A stretch of 64,000 nucleotides of DNA from Prorocentrum cordatum (GCA_963575745.1 CAUYUJ010015306.1:7501-71500), one strand, 5' to 3'. Shown: positions 10,848-21,879, numbered from the stretch's first letter. Numbers and translations: made by a program. The notes: generated by a model from the letters alone, not told the origin.

Positions 10848-12015
10848 CCCTGCCCATGATTCCTCGAGATGCGACGGTTAGTCGCCTACGCCGGGAAGAT
10901 TGCAAAATGGGTCGCCTCCTATCGGGGAGCGCGAAGATGGTCGCGAGTCGCAGGAGGAGGGTCAGGAAGAAGTCAGGGAGGACCTTGCCGACCGCCCCAC
11001 GCAACCCACTGGCAACGCGACCTCTTGCCACGCCCAACCGCTTCGGATTTCAACAGACTCTGCGACGGTCAGTCGCCCTCGCCGGGAAGAGCGCGAAGAT
11101 AGTCGCGAGTCGCAGGGTGGGGGGGGGCAGGAAGAAGACAGAGCGGACTTTGTCGATCGTCCAACACAATCCGCTGGCAACATGACCCCTGGGAACACCC
11201 AGCCGCCTTGGTTTCCAACAGACTCTGCGGTGGTCGTTCACCTGCGCCGAGAAAATTGCGAAATGGGTCGCGAGCCACCGGAGAAGGGGCAGGGGGAAGA
11301 CACCGGGGGCCTTGAGACGGGGGTCAATACAGACGGGGGTCAGCCAGGGCGCCAGATCCTGCAGGATCCTGCGAAGACCCTCTCTGGCTGACCCGGGTTA
11401 GGGAGCCGCTCGTGGCCGCGAGGCGGCCGCGCGTATTGGTTGACCCGGGTCTGCGAAGACCTGCGGTGCAGTTTTTTTTCCTGCATTGCAGTTTTTGGTT
11501 TCCTGCTGACCCGGGTCTGGACTGACCCGGGTCAGAAGATCCCCGAAGACAGAGAGGACCTTTCCGACCGTCCAACACATACCACTGGCGACGCGACCTC
11601 CGGGAACACTCAGCCGCCTCGGATTCCGATAGCCTCGACCTGCGACAGTTAGTCGCCGCCGCCGGGAAGAGTGCGAAGATAGTCGCGAGTCGCAGGGTGA
11701 GGGGCAGGGAGAATGCAGACATGACTTTGCCGACCGAACCCTTTGGCAACGCGAGCCCTGAGAACGCACGGCCGCCTTGGATTCCAGGGGATTCTGCGAT
11801 GGTTAGTCACCTACACCGGGAAGAGTGCGACGTGGGTCGCGAGCCACAGGAGAAGGGGCGGGGAGAAGACAGAGAGGACCTTGCCGACCGTCCAACACAA
11901 CCCGCTGGCGACACGACGCCTGGGGACACCCAGCCGCCTCGGATTCCAACTGACTCTGCGACGGTCAGTCGCCTCCACTGGGAAGAGTGTGAATATAGTC
12001 CCGAGTCGCGGGAGT
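10848..12015. repeat. ~160-bp tandem array, block 1
   Basis: Units begin TGCGACGGTCAGTCGCC (near 10869, 11066, 11224, 11640, 11795, 11955), followed by CCGGGAAGA, AGTCGCGAGTCGCAGG, AGAGAGGACCTTGCCGACC and ACACCCAGCCGCCTCGGATTCC. The block starts with CCTCCCTGCCCATGATTCC, as does block 2 at 13117. It is broken at 11320-11640 by a TGACCCGGGT-rich patch. Open minus-strand frames here are repeat-derived. Confidence 0.8.
11382..11540. repeat. cluster of TGACCCGGGT motifs
   Basis: TGACCCGGGT occurs near 11388, 11441, 11508 and 11523; the core ACCCGGGT is palindromic. It sits between two units of the 160-bp array. Confidence 0.6.
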
Positions 12016-12635
12016 CAGGGGGCACTGCTCCCGACGCCCAACCTGGCCCCCTACCAACTCTACCTGAGGCCTTGCCCGACGCCCAATCCCACGGCCAGCT
12101 CCTCGGCCAGCCCGATGGCCAACCCGGCGGCCTGCCCGATTGTGAAGCCACCCTCCAGACGGCACTGGGAAGTTCCACTGCGCCCGCGCGTCATCCTTCC
12201 ACTGGCGAGCGGGACAGCGAATCCATCTTTCAGCTGGGCTCGAGGAGCCCTTGCGCCCCCATTCGTCCTTCCTCCCCTGCCGGCGACTCGATGCGGGCGG
12301 GCGCCTCGACTCGCAGCCGCGGGGCGACCCCTGCATCCCTGCAAAGCTCGCCAGGCGCCCCCCCTCTCGGGCGGGGACTTGAGCCCGACCGCCGAAACGG
12401 GCTGGCAGCCCAGCTGGGGGGCATCCTCGACGCGTCGGGCGGGAAGTGGGCGGATGCCCAGGCTGTTCGCCGATCGCCGGCATCCAGGACCACGGGGCTC
12501 CCACGCCGGAAGGCCGCTCTATAAAGTCCGGGCCCACGACTCCCAGTGGGGGCCCGCGGAGTGTCACCAAACGAGACGATCAGGTACCTTCGGGCCACCC
12601 TGGGTGCGACGTTCACAGCCGTCTGGCACGCCTTT
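12016..12635. other. unassigned spacer between the two 160-bp arrays
   Basis: Contains a short relative of the 12-base minisatellite (12095-12140). Otherwise no gene or repeat recognised. Confidence 0.4.
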
Positions 12636-12890
12636 GCCGAGCATCCCGCTGCCCCTGGCACCGCGCGCGCTGTCGACGCGCGTCGGCGCGATCAGCGAAC
12701 CTGCGTCGCCTTCCTGACCTCATTTCACAGCGACAGCTGCGATGTTCGGGCCATGAGCGATTCATTGGGCCTGGGCATCGGCTGGGCGCAACCGCGTGGG
12801 CAACACCTGGGACACCGCGTCGGCGCGCACAGGGGGCGCCAGGCACCCTTGCGAGATGGGCGGGATCTCGTGGGCGCCGACGCCTGCCGT
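12636..12890 (+). repeat. duplicated segment, partner of 15030-15245
   Basis: Shared order: GTCGGCGCGATCAGCGAACC, GCGTCGCCTTCCTGACCT, CACAGCTGCGATGTTC-like, GGGCGCCAGGCAC and TCTCGTGGGCGCCGACGC. Identity is moderate. Confidence 0.65.
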
Positions 12891-13114
12891 TCGCTGCAGG
12901 GTGAGAGTGTTCTCGTGCGAGGTCGGGCCTTTGACGTCGGAGGCGCCGCCGTCTGCCTCCACCCCCGTGTCGACGGCGTCTGCGTGCTGTCAGCGCCCTG
13001 CCAGAATCCGAGCGCCTGGCGTGCGCGTCATTGCACACAGGGCTATGATGAGCTCTTCCCCCTCCTCTCACACCGTGCGCCTGGCGTGCCCTTCCCTCCC
13101 TCCCTCCCCTCCTG

Positions 13115-14045
13115 CGTTCCCCTCCCTCCCTGCCCATGATTCCCCATGGTGCGACGGTTCGTCGCCTGCGTCTGGAAGATTGCGAAATGGGTCGCCTCCG
13201 CCGGGAAGAGCGCGAAGGTAGTCGCGAATCACAGGAGGAGGGCCGGGAAGAAGTCAGGGAGGGCCTTGCCGACCGTCCCACACAACCCACTGGCAGCGCG
13301 ACCTCTTGGCGCTTGGCGCACCCAACATCCTCGGCTTCCAACGGGCTCTGCGACGGCCAGTCGCCGCCGCCGGGAAAAATGCGATGATTGTCGCGAGTCG
13401 CAGGGAGAGGGGCAGGGGGAATACAGAGAGGATTTTGCCGACCGTCCAACGCAACCCGCTGGCAACACGACCCTTGGGAACACCCATGCGCCTCCGGTTC
13501 CAATTGACTCTGCGATGGTCGTTCACCTACGCCGGGAAGATCGCGAAATGGCGAGCCACAGGGTAAGGGGCAGGGAGACAGCAGCGAGGGCCTTGCCGAC
13601 CAACCAACGCAACCCACTGGCAACGCGACCGTTGGGAGCACCCAGCCGCCTCGCACTCCAGCAGACTCTGCGACGGTCAGTCGCTTCCACCGGGAAGTGC
13701 GCGAATATAGTCGCAGGTCGCAGGGTGAAGGGCAGGGAGAAGACGTGGGGGACCTTGCTGGCCGTCCAACGCAACCCACTGGCAACGCGACCCTTGGGAA
13801 TGCCCAGCTGCTTTGGATTCCAGGGAATTCTCTTGCGCCGGGAAGAGTGCGAATGGGGGTCGCGAGCCGCAACGGAAGGGGCAGGGAGAAAACTGAGAGG
13901 ACCTTGCCGACCGCCCAACAGAACCCGTTGGCGACGCGACCCTTGGGAACACCCAGCCGCCTCGGATTCCAACAGTGTCTGCGGCGGTCAGTCGCCTCCA
14001 CTGGGACAAATGTGGAGGTAGTCGCGGGTCGCAGGAGGAAGGGGG
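13115..14045. repeat. ~160-bp tandem array, block 2
   Basis: Same unit and same start (CCTCCCTGCCCATGATTCC) as block 1, with units near 13150, 13350, 13510, 13668 and 13980. A minus-strand frame of about 600 codons across it is repeat-derived. Confidence 0.8.
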
Positions 14046-14199
14046 GCCCTCCGCTGGGGGGGAGCTTAGTTGGCACAGTCAAGGTTGGCATAGCAAGGGT
14101 TGGCACAGTCATGGTTGGCATAGTCAGCGCGTTCGGATATGGCGAAGCCACCCTGGCATAGTCAGCAACAACTGCTCGAGCAAATGTTCGAGCGTTCTC

Positions 14200-15015
14200 C
14201 TCCTCTCCTCTCTCGCCGCGTGCCTGGCGTGCACTTCTTTCCCCTTCCCCCTCCTGCGTCCTAATGTTGCGGCGGTTAGCTGCCGCACTGGGGTGCCTGC
14301 CGTGCCTGGCGTGCACTTCCCCTCCTCTCTTTTGTTTCGCCGGGTTTATCCCGCGCGGTTGTGGATGCCGCCAATGCCGTCGGATGGTGCTCTCACAGCT
14401 GGAATCCCATGCAAGGTTCACATTGGGAATGGGCGGTCAGGTGGCCCCTGGCCTGCTCCTGGCTGGCGTCGGCCTCCACTGGTGACCGAAAAGGGTTCAG
14501 TGGGGTTTCCCTACGCTGCCGACCTCCACTGTGCTTGGACTTAAGCATGCGTGGCTCGGTGCGCCCGTCGGCTGTTTTTTTCCTGCACGGACTTCGCTTT
14601 CGACCCGTGCCGCTGCTGCACAAACGAAAGGTATTGCCGTTTGCAGTCCTATCTGTGACGAGGTTGCCCCTCTTCACTCTTGCGCTGACGCGATGCAGTT
14701 GTGTCGCCTACGGCACGGACGTCGTCCAGGTGTACCTGTCGGTCCGGTTTGTCTCTGACGGTGCCTTGTGCCGACTCACGCCGGGTGATTGACCTCTGCG
14801 CGTTTATGGTCGCGCCGCCGCGTCATGTTGGCTTCGTTTACTTGCTGGTCGCCGCCGGGATCTCCACGCCGGGTTGGGAGTTTCGTTTCTGGCTCTTCTT
14901 CAGAGTGGCTGCCCGCGCGCTCGCTTCGCTTGCCTCTCTTTTCTTACTGCCTAATCGCGGCCCGACTAGTGTTCGGACGGCTTTCGACCTGCTTCGCGAG
15001 CCCGCAGACCAACGC
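14200..15015 (+). repeat. segmental duplication, copy 1
   Basis: Aligns over its length with 15460-16515: GCGTGCCTGGCGTGCAC, TTTGTTTCGCCGGGTTTAT, GGGAATGGGCGGTCAGGTGG, GTTGTGTCGCCTACGGCACG and CCCGACTAGTGTTCGGACGG occur in the same order in both. Confidence 0.85.
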
Positions 15016-15029
15016 AGCACCCCCACCAT

Positions 15030-15245
15030 CCATTCGCGTCGGCACGACCAGCGAACCCGCGTCGCTTTCCTGACCTTGCTTCGCAGCCACAGCTGCGATG
15101 TTCAAGCCGTGGGCGACTCGCTGGGCCTAAGTATCGACTGTGCGCAGGTGCGTGGACAACGCCCGGGACATCACGTCGGCGCGAACAGGGGGCGCCAGGC
15201 ACTCCCGCGAGATGGTCGGGAATCTCGTGGGCGCCGACGCTGGCC
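15030..15245 (+). repeat. duplicated segment, partner of 12636-12890
   Basis: See the entry at 12636. In this copy it directly follows segmental duplication copy 1. Confidence 0.65.
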
Positions 15246-15459
15246 GCGCGCAGTAGGGTTGGGGCGCTCTGGGCACGGCTGGAAGGAGGAGCCGAGCGAC
15301 CGTGAGCCCATGGACCGAGAAACGGTTCGACAGTAACACCGAGTGTGGGGCACCACTCAGTTTCGCTGAGATGCGGTTTTGACAAGACACCAGGTATGTG
15401 AACTGGCAGCCCACCGTGGTCGTCCCTGTCAGCATCAACTGCTCGAGTATAAATTTCTT

Positions 15460-16515
15460 CCCCCTCCTCTCACTCCGCGTGCCTGGCGTGCACTTCCCCC
15501 CCCCCCCCATTTGCATCCTAACGCTGCAGCGGGTAGCTGCCGCGCTGGGGTACCTTTCGTGCCTGGCGTGCACTTCCCCTCCTCTCCTCCTGCTTCCTTT
15601 TGCATGTGTGCCTGGCGTTTCCGCGTGTCCCTCCCTCCCTCCCTGCATCTTAATGCTGCATCGGTTAGCTGCCACACTGGGGTGCCTACCGTGCCTGGCG
15701 TGCACTTCCCCTCTTCTCCTTTGTTTCGCCGGGTTTATCCCGCGCGGCTGGGGTTGCCGCCAATGCTGCTGTCTGGTGGTGCTGTGACAGCCTGAATTCC
15801 ATGCAAGGATCACACTGGGAATGGGCGGTCAGGTGGCCCCTGGCCTGCTCCTGGCTGGTGTCGGCCTCCACTGGTGACCGAAAAGGGTTCCGTGGGGTCT
15901 CGCTACGAATTCCATACATGGATCACACTGGGAATGGGCGGTCAGGTGGCCCCTGGCCTGCTCCTGGCTGGTGTCGGCCTCCATAGGTGACCGAAAAGGG
16001 TTCAGTGGGGTTTCCCTACTCTGCCGACCTCCACGGTGCTTGGACTTCGGAATGTGTGGCTCGGTGCGCCCGTCGGCTGCTTTCTCCTGCAAGGACTTCG
16101 CTTTCGACTTGCGCCACTGCTGTACAAACAAGAGGTACTGCCGTTCGCAGTCCTGTCTATGACGACGTTGCCCCTCCTCACTCTTCCGCTGACACGATGC
16201 AGTTGTGTCGCCTACGGCACGGGCGTCGTCCGGGTGTGCCTGTCGGTCCTGCTCGTTTCTGGCGGTGCCTTGTGCCGATTCACACCGAGTGATTGACCTC
16301 TGCGTGTTTATGGTCGCGCCGCCGCGCCATTTTGGCTTCGTTTACTTGCTGGTCGCCACCAGGATCTCCACGCCACCGGATTGGGAGTTTCGTCTCTGGC
16401 TCTATTTCTGAGTGGTTGTTGGCGCGCTCGATTCGCTTGCCTCTCTTTTCTTGCTGCCTCATCGCGGCCCGACTAGTGTTCGGACGGCTTTCGACCTGCT
16501 TCGCGAATCCGCATA
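15460..16515 (+). repeat. segmental duplication, copy 2, with internal ~120-bp doubling
   Basis: Second copy of 14200-15015. It is longer because the block GGGAATGGGCGGTCAGGTGG to AAAAGGGTTC is present twice (about 15815-15890 and 15930-16000). Confidence 0.85.
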
Positions 16516-16559
16516 CCAGAAAGTGATTTCACAGTGGGACGGGACTAGGACGAGGTTAA

Positions 16560-16745
16560 ATCCCGTCCAGAGCGTTCTGGAACGCTCTCATAGCTTTCGG
16601 GAACGCTTTGAGAAGACCGTGGCGCCCGAAACATCATCCAGATCCGCCGCATATTCAGGATGTTCGATTGATCTTCGCCAGGACTTCGGCGGAGTAGAGG
16701 AACTTCTTGACATATCGCGCATCCTCGGTCGCCTTCTGATCGTGG
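16560..16745 (+). repeat. dispersed repeat related to 59695-59810 and 7340-7450
   Basis: CAGAGCGTTCTGGAACGCT, TTTGAGAAGACCGTGGCG and CATATTCAGGATG are echoed at 59700-59760 (CAGAGCGTTCCGGAGTG, TTTTGAGAAGGCCGCGGCG). Confidence 0.5.
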
Positions 16746-17370
16746 GCGAAGAGCTGCACGAGCGAGGTCGCGGCCCGCGACGTGCCGCGGGAAGCGCGGC
16801 AGGGGGGGGCACACTGGAGGCCGACGGCCCTCTCCGCGAGAGCGGGGGCGCAGGCGTCAGCCCTTCGGCGTGGAGGCGCCCCCCCGGGGCCCGAAGGATG
16901 TTGCAGTGTGCGAGCCGAAGCGGAGGGGCCTGTTTTCCACCACCGCCACCATCAGTTGAAGGGGGAGGGAGGTGGAGGACGAGGAGGAGGAGGAAGAAGA
17001 GGAGGGGGAGGACCCCCTCCCCCTCCTACTTCTGGTGGTGGTGGTGGTGGTGGAAAAAAAGCCCACCAGAAACCGGTAACTGAGAGTACACGTCGGTCGC
17101 TGAAGGTAGATACTGGTGGATTCCCAGATCCCAAATCCACTTCTCATGGCGCCAACATCGCAGAGCGGAGTTCGTTCGGAAAACGATAGGATGGGCCCGG
17201 AGTGTCCTGGAGAATTGTCGTTCCGGATTTCTGGCCAGGAAAGAAGACTAAACAAAATTCCGCAGTACATTCCATCCGTTTTTCGCTTGCCGTTTCAGGG
17301 TTATGCGTTGGCATAAATTCGCGCAGAAATCGACGGCAGCACGTCTGCAAGGTCGGTGCAGTGATTTTTC
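16746..17370. other. unassigned, with GAGGAG and TGG microsatellite
   Basis: GAGGAGGAGG runs at 16975-17020 and TGGTGGTGG at 17033-17055; no gene recognised. Confidence 0.5.
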
Positions 17371-17415
17371 TAGCGCCTCCCAGCTTCAAGAATCGGCATG
17401 GATTTGCTGTGTGTT

Positions 17416-18158
17416 TTTCCTACCTAGGCTCTGCCTAGAAGGGTTCTTACTCGGTAAGCTTAGAGGGCCGGGCAGTGGGGCCCGCCCCGGGTGGTTCCCC
17501 CAGTATCCGCCCCGCGGTTCCCCCAGTGACGTTCCCTTAGCATAGCGCAGCACAGCATATCATAGCATAGCCCAGCATAGCATAGCATAGCGCATTATAG
17601 CATAGCATAGCATAGCGCAGCACAGCATAGCACATGGCAGCATAGCATAGCAAAGCATAGGATAGCACCAAAGCAGAGGCAAAGCAACAGCAGCGACAGC
17701 AAAGCAAAGCACAAGCGACGAAAAGCAAAGCAAGTCATTATCATGGGTGGAATTCCCTACCTAGGCTCTGCCTAGAGGGTTAGCTTAGCTTAGCTTAGCA
17801 TAGCATAGCGCAGCGCTGCATTAGCATAGCACATAATATCATGACATAGCCACTCATATCATGACATAGCATAACATAGCGCATCATATCATAGCATAGC
17901 ATAACATAGCATATCATATCATAGCATAGCGCAGCTTAGCATGGCATATCATAGCATAGCTTAGTATAGCACAGCACAACACACCATGCCATACCATAGC
18001 TTAGCATATCATAACATAACATAGCATCGCATAACATAGCATAGCGCAGCAAAGCATAGCATAGCATAGCATAGCATAGCATAGCATAGCATAGCAACTA
18101 ATGATGCTTTCCTGGGGGCTCCAACTTCTAGGTAGGGTCGCACTGGGGTAATGTCATT
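17416..18158. mobile_element. inverted-repeat element carrying an AGCATAGC satellite, copy 1
   Basis: Left edge TTCCTACCTAGG with the hairpin CTAGGCTCTGCCTAG, then GGGCCGGGCAGTG and GGTTCCCCCAGT. Right edge GCTTTCCTGGGGGCTCCAAC, then TTCTAGGTAGGGTCGCACTG. CCTACCTAG and CTAGGTAGG are inverted termini. Between them are AGCATAGC-type arrays (17540-17745 and 17780-18100), separated by a second left edge at 17752-17776. The flanks are continuous at 945-1085, where the element is absent, supporting insertion. A relative with a different satellite is at 32160-33262. Confidence 0.75.
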
Positions 18159-18245
18159 CTATTCTCTAAGGTTGGGCCTGAACCCAACCTGCTTTATCCG
18201 CCTTCCCACTTCATGTTTTTACCTACAACTTCCGGCCGACGTGTA

Positions 18246-18940
18246 CCCCTCGGGCCCCGCGGGCCGCGCTGCGCGCGTCGCTGAACATTGGGATTGGGAG
18301 GCGAGGGGGGTTGGAAGCAGAAGGTTTGCGTGTGACTCCACGGAGGCCTGTTGAGCTCGCGCGCAAAGCTCCAGATTGGTGCGTTTCTGCCGCAGCTCCC
18401 ATCGTGCTGTTTCTTGGGGGTCCTCCAGCGGGCTACGGGCCTAGTGAGAAGCCTGACAGGCGCAAATGTCATGCAGCGCCCCGAAATTACGGGCTCCAAT
18501 CAAAACTCCCATCACGAAACATGCCGGTGGAAAATCTCAAGCTGGTCCATGCAGCCGGGAGCCACATGATGAGAGGCCTCCATGCACGCTTTCAGTGAAA
18601 GCGATCCCATCCCATTGCTCATCTCCACTTGCTCGTTTCTCTTCACTTGCACTTCCCCGTTCATTCCTCTCTTCCCCTCGTGATTGAGCACTTGCGAATC
18701 GTGGCTGATTGATGCTCGGCATGTCCGTGGCGGTCTGCGCACTTCTTGGCTGAACTATCGAGCCGCTCCAGGCGCGCGGCTTAGTGAGGGCGCGCTGCAG
18801 TCAAGGCGCTGACATAAGGACCCCTTCAGGCTCAGGAGCGGCTCGGGATTTTGGGCCGTTCCTTGGATCTAGCTCGCGACACCTACTCGAAGCCGAGGCT
18901 CGCCGTGGCCACGACGCCCCTTCGTTCCTTATTCGGTGTT
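18246..18940. other. unassigned stretch
   Basis: No gene, RNA or repeat family recognised. Confidence 0.4.
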
Positions 18941-18944
18941 CCTC

Positions 18945-19138
18945 ACTCGGCGGCGAGCGAGGGCGGAAAGTGAGAAGGAGACATCCTTCTCAGAAGGTTC
19001 GGAAGTCCCCCGGGCCTTTGAGAAGTTTTCTAAGCCTTTCCCGAAGACTTCTCAGACGGCGCGAGGGCTTCTGAGAAGTCCCGCCGCATTCTGAGAAGGC
19101 CTTCTCCTTCTCATTTATCCCCCTCGCTCTCCGCCGAC
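18945..19138. mobile_element. MITE-like element with CGGCGGCGAGCGAGGG termini, copy 1
   Basis: Left end CTCGGCGGCGAGCGAGGG, right end CCCCCTCGCTCTCCGCCGA, nearly reverse complements. Inside are repeated CTTCTGAGAAG-type palindromic words. Copies at 35625-35819 and, partial, at 63898-64000. No coding capacity. Confidence 0.75.
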
Positions 19139-19280
19139 TGGTAGCAGGATGGCTATACCTATCACAGCCGTCGCCGCCGCTGCGTCGTGGACGGACGCGG
19201 AGGCCTGCCGTGAGGGGGGAGGGGAGGAGGTCACGATGCAGCAATGGGGTCTCGATGGGCGCTGGATGCCGAGGCCTCTC

Positions 19281-19449
19281 TAGGGGGCCACATGCGAACC
19301 CTACCCCTACCCCCCGCGATTTCTGAGGGGGAGGGTGGGGTTCACTTCGTGCGGTGGGGCTCACTTCGCTCGGGAGCTCCCGCACGAAGTGAACCCCAGC
19401 CTCGCCCTCAGGAATCGCGGGGGGTAGGGGTACGGTTCGCACGCAGAGC
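19281..19449. mobile_element. foldback element TAGGGGGCCACATGCGAACC, copy 1
   Basis: Two long inverted arms meet near the centre: the left arm has TAGGGGGCCACATGCGAACC, CTACCCCTACCCCCC and GAGGGTGGGGTTCACTTCG; the right arm is the decayed reverse complement ending GGTTCGCACG. The flanks are a diverged direct repeat, 19228-19280 and 19450-19505. Confidence 0.8.
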
Positions 19450-19654
19450 AGGTCACGAGGCAGCCAAGCGGGGTCTCGAGGGGCCTCCGGACGCCGAGGC
19501 CTCTCGCCGTCTCCGGGCCTCCCGCGGCCTTTTTCGGGCCCGCGGGACGCGTCAGGAGGGCGACGCGGGGGGGGCGAGGCGGCAGTCCTGCGGGGACGGC
19601 CCCCGGGCGGGGTCCAGCACCCCGTGTGTGTTTCGGGACCCTTCTTCTCTACAT

Positions 19655-19800
19655 GCAGATGGAGGGAGGGAGGGGGAGCAGGGGAGAGAGGGGGGAGGGA
19701 GAGGGAGGGAGAGGGAGAGGAGAGGGATGATGAGGGAGGGGGGAGGGAGAGGAGAGGGAGCAGGGAGAGGAGAGGGGGGAGGGAGGAGGAGAGGGAGCAG
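19655..19800. repeat. GGGAGA/GAGGGA purine tract
   Basis: Purine-only low complexity between two foldback elements; the same GGAGAGGGAGCAGGGA text resumes after 19957. Confidence 0.9.
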
Positions 19801-19957
19801 TAGGGGGCCACATGCGAACCCTACCTACCCCCCCCCCACAATTTCTGGGGGGAGGGTGGGGTTCACACTTAATTCAAGAGCTCCCGAGCGAAGTGAACCC
19901 CACCCTCCCCCTCAGAAATCGTGAGGGGTAGGGGCAGGGTTCGCATGTGGCCCCCTA
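19801..19957. mobile_element. foldback element, copy 2
   Basis: Begins TAGGGGGCCACATGCG and ends CGCATGTGGCCCCCTA with long inverted arms and the same AATTCAAGAGCTCCCGAGCG loop as copy 3 at 24244. It splits the purine tract 19655-19998. Confidence 0.85.
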
Positions 19958-20034
19958 GATGGAGGGAGGAGGGAGGGAGAGGAGAGGGAGCAGGGACGTG
20001 GCGAGGGCCTGGCGCACCCATCCCGCCGACGCAG

Positions 20035-20068
20035 GTACCCGTCGCTCACCCCCAGGTCCAGCCCGAAG
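20035..20068 (+). CDS. module 2, middle exon (first part)
   Basis: After GACGCAG the sequence encodes, once joined to the TG left by 9194, Trp then YPSLTPRSSPK. This matches YPKLSTQSSIE at 35858 residue for residue in length, with Y-P-x-L and S-S conserved. The exon must end at 20068 to join in phase 0 to 23716 (DVQALLH...); the bases after it are GATGGC, so the donor would be GA rather than GT. GA donors are reported in dinoflagellates. The fit in phase and length is the support; there is no transcript evidence. Confidence 0.5.
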
Positions 20069-20187
20069 GATGGCCAAGCAGGGGGTGCCCTTCCTCCTTC
20101 TTGCCTGCACTCCCTCTCCTTCTTCTCGCAACCGCTCGCCCGACCCCGGACCATGCACCTTGGAAGGGGGGCGCCAGGATCACCGGA

Positions 20188-20583
20188 TCATTGGACGGGT
20201 TCGTGAGCTGGGGTGCCACCCCAGAGCGGACAGGAATGTCCTTCGTCATTGCCGCGGTCCATAGCATGGCCCACCGCGCCTGAAGAGCCCAGGCCTGTTG
20301 CCGTGCAGAGTGCTTGCCCGCTGCCGCCTCCGACGGCACAGATGACTTGCTCGCAGTCCACCGTGATCGAGTGGAAGGCGCCTGGGGCCACGGCGGAGGG
20401 ACCAACCGCCAGGGCTGCAGGATCTGTGCTGACCAGGTGGCGGCGGCCTGCGACCTCGTCGTGATCTGAGTGCACATCGTCGTGCTCGACGAGGACGGAT
20501 GGCCCGTCTGCGCGCAGTACGGGGGCGAGCCAGGGCGGGCGCACGTGCCGGCGGGTCATTCCTTCGACCGAGTCTTCTTCCAC
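20188..20583 (-). pseudogene. possible fragment of an RCC1-like repeat protein
   Basis: The minus-strand frame contains VLRADG, then about 50 residues later GAFHSITVDCEQ and later EGHSCPLWGG. These resemble the repeated A-x-G-x-x-H-x-x-x-L-x-x-D-G core of RCC1-like repeats common in dinoflagellates. Spacing is uneven, the frame is short and no splice signals are convincing. It could be a decayed gene piece or chance. Confidence 0.2.
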
Positions 20584-20679
20584 GCGGCAGGAGGGAGGTC
20601 GAGTTCACGCCCCGCGACAGTTCAGCGAGGCAATCAGACCCACTGTGAGTTTGGACAGTTGTGGGGGCTTCGTTTGGAC

Positions 20680-21625
20680 TGGCCGTTTTTACGCCTTCTT
20701 GGGGCCCTTTTTTGGGGCGCCTGGAGGCCTTTTTGGGCAGTCTTGGGACCGCCTTGGATGCCTTTTGGCCGTCGCGGGGCGAGGTTGGCTGTCTTGGAGA
20801 GTTGTTTGCTGGTTTCGGCGGTGCTAGTGCGTTTGTTTAATGTTGCGTTCGATGTTTTGTCGAGCGGTTCATGTTTTTTTGCACTTCTTTGCTGTTTTGT
20901 GTTTTGTTTGTATGTTGTGCGTATAGATTCCCCTTCCTATATTTTTATAAGCCCGGGCGGGGGGAAAACCCGTCACCCCCCCACCCCAAAACCGGACTCC
21001 CGGGATCTGGGGCTTTGGCCTCGAAGCGGCCCCCCGGGCCTCGCAGGGCGTTTCGCCAAGCCTTCCCAGCACCCGAAGACGGCCCCAGACGGGTTCCAGG
21101 CGTTCCGGCGCGCTCCCGAAACGACCCCAGAGAGCCCCAATACGGTCCACGACGACACCCACGAAGCCGTCATAACCCCCAAAGATCGTTCCGAAACGTC
21201 CCGAGAGGCCTCCAAGAGCACTCCCAAGAAGGACCCAAGAGGCAAACATCTGTGATTTTCCACTGGTTTTTGGTGAATTTTGGGGTTCTCCTCTTTTCTG
21301 CTTCCCGACGCTCCAAGACAGCGGTCTTCTGGGCGTCCGAAGCCGCCTGGGAGGCTGCAAAATCGCCCCACAACTATCCGAAAGGGCTTCCAGGCAGTCC
21401 AAGACAGCCCCAAAACGGCACAACAGGGGTCCAAGATGGCCCTAAGAGTGCCCCATGGCGGCCCAAGATGGCCCGAAGACACGATCTGAAGCATTCCAAA
21501 TCGTGACCCAGTCATTCAGGCAGACCGCGGTTGGAGGCAGGGTGGCCCGAGGAAGCCCCCAGAGGACCCCAGAACACGCCCAGGAGGCCTCCAAAAGACC
21601 TTGAGAAAGCACGAGCAATTTTGTG
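20680..21625. repeat. decayed CTTGGG/CCCAAG-type repeat region
   Basis: GCCTTCTTGGGGCC-like words on the left and their complements (AAGACGGCCCCAGA, CCAAGATGGCCC) on the right, spaced irregularly at ~20-40 bases. The same flavour recurs at 25270-25640, 27195-27250 and 28275-28440. No gene. Confidence 0.55.
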
Positions 21626-21879
21626 AGGCCCCCAGAGGCTCTCCAAGGAGGAGCCTCCGCAAAAAAGAACTGAGGAGGATGGGGAGAATGCGCAGGGTAT
21701 GGCGAGAATGAAGAAATAGAAGCATTGAGGAAGGATAACGAATAACATTATGATAACGACGATGCCAGAAAAGGCAACAAGGAGTTATCGCTAAATTGCC
21801 GGCTTGACCTTCCTGCCATCCCGCCTGCATGCCGACTTTTATGGGCCAAGGTGCATGGCGCGAAGCGCCACTGCAGTCT

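Noticed and set aside
12613-14421. 602-codon minus-strand frame
   Set aside because: It runs through the 160-bp tandem array and simply repeats the translated unit.
16326-16340. GCCATTTTGGCT, resembling part of the dinoflagellate spliced leader
   Set aside because: The duplicated copy at about 14820 reads GTCATGTTGGCT, and the bases on both sides do not match the leader, so it is chance.
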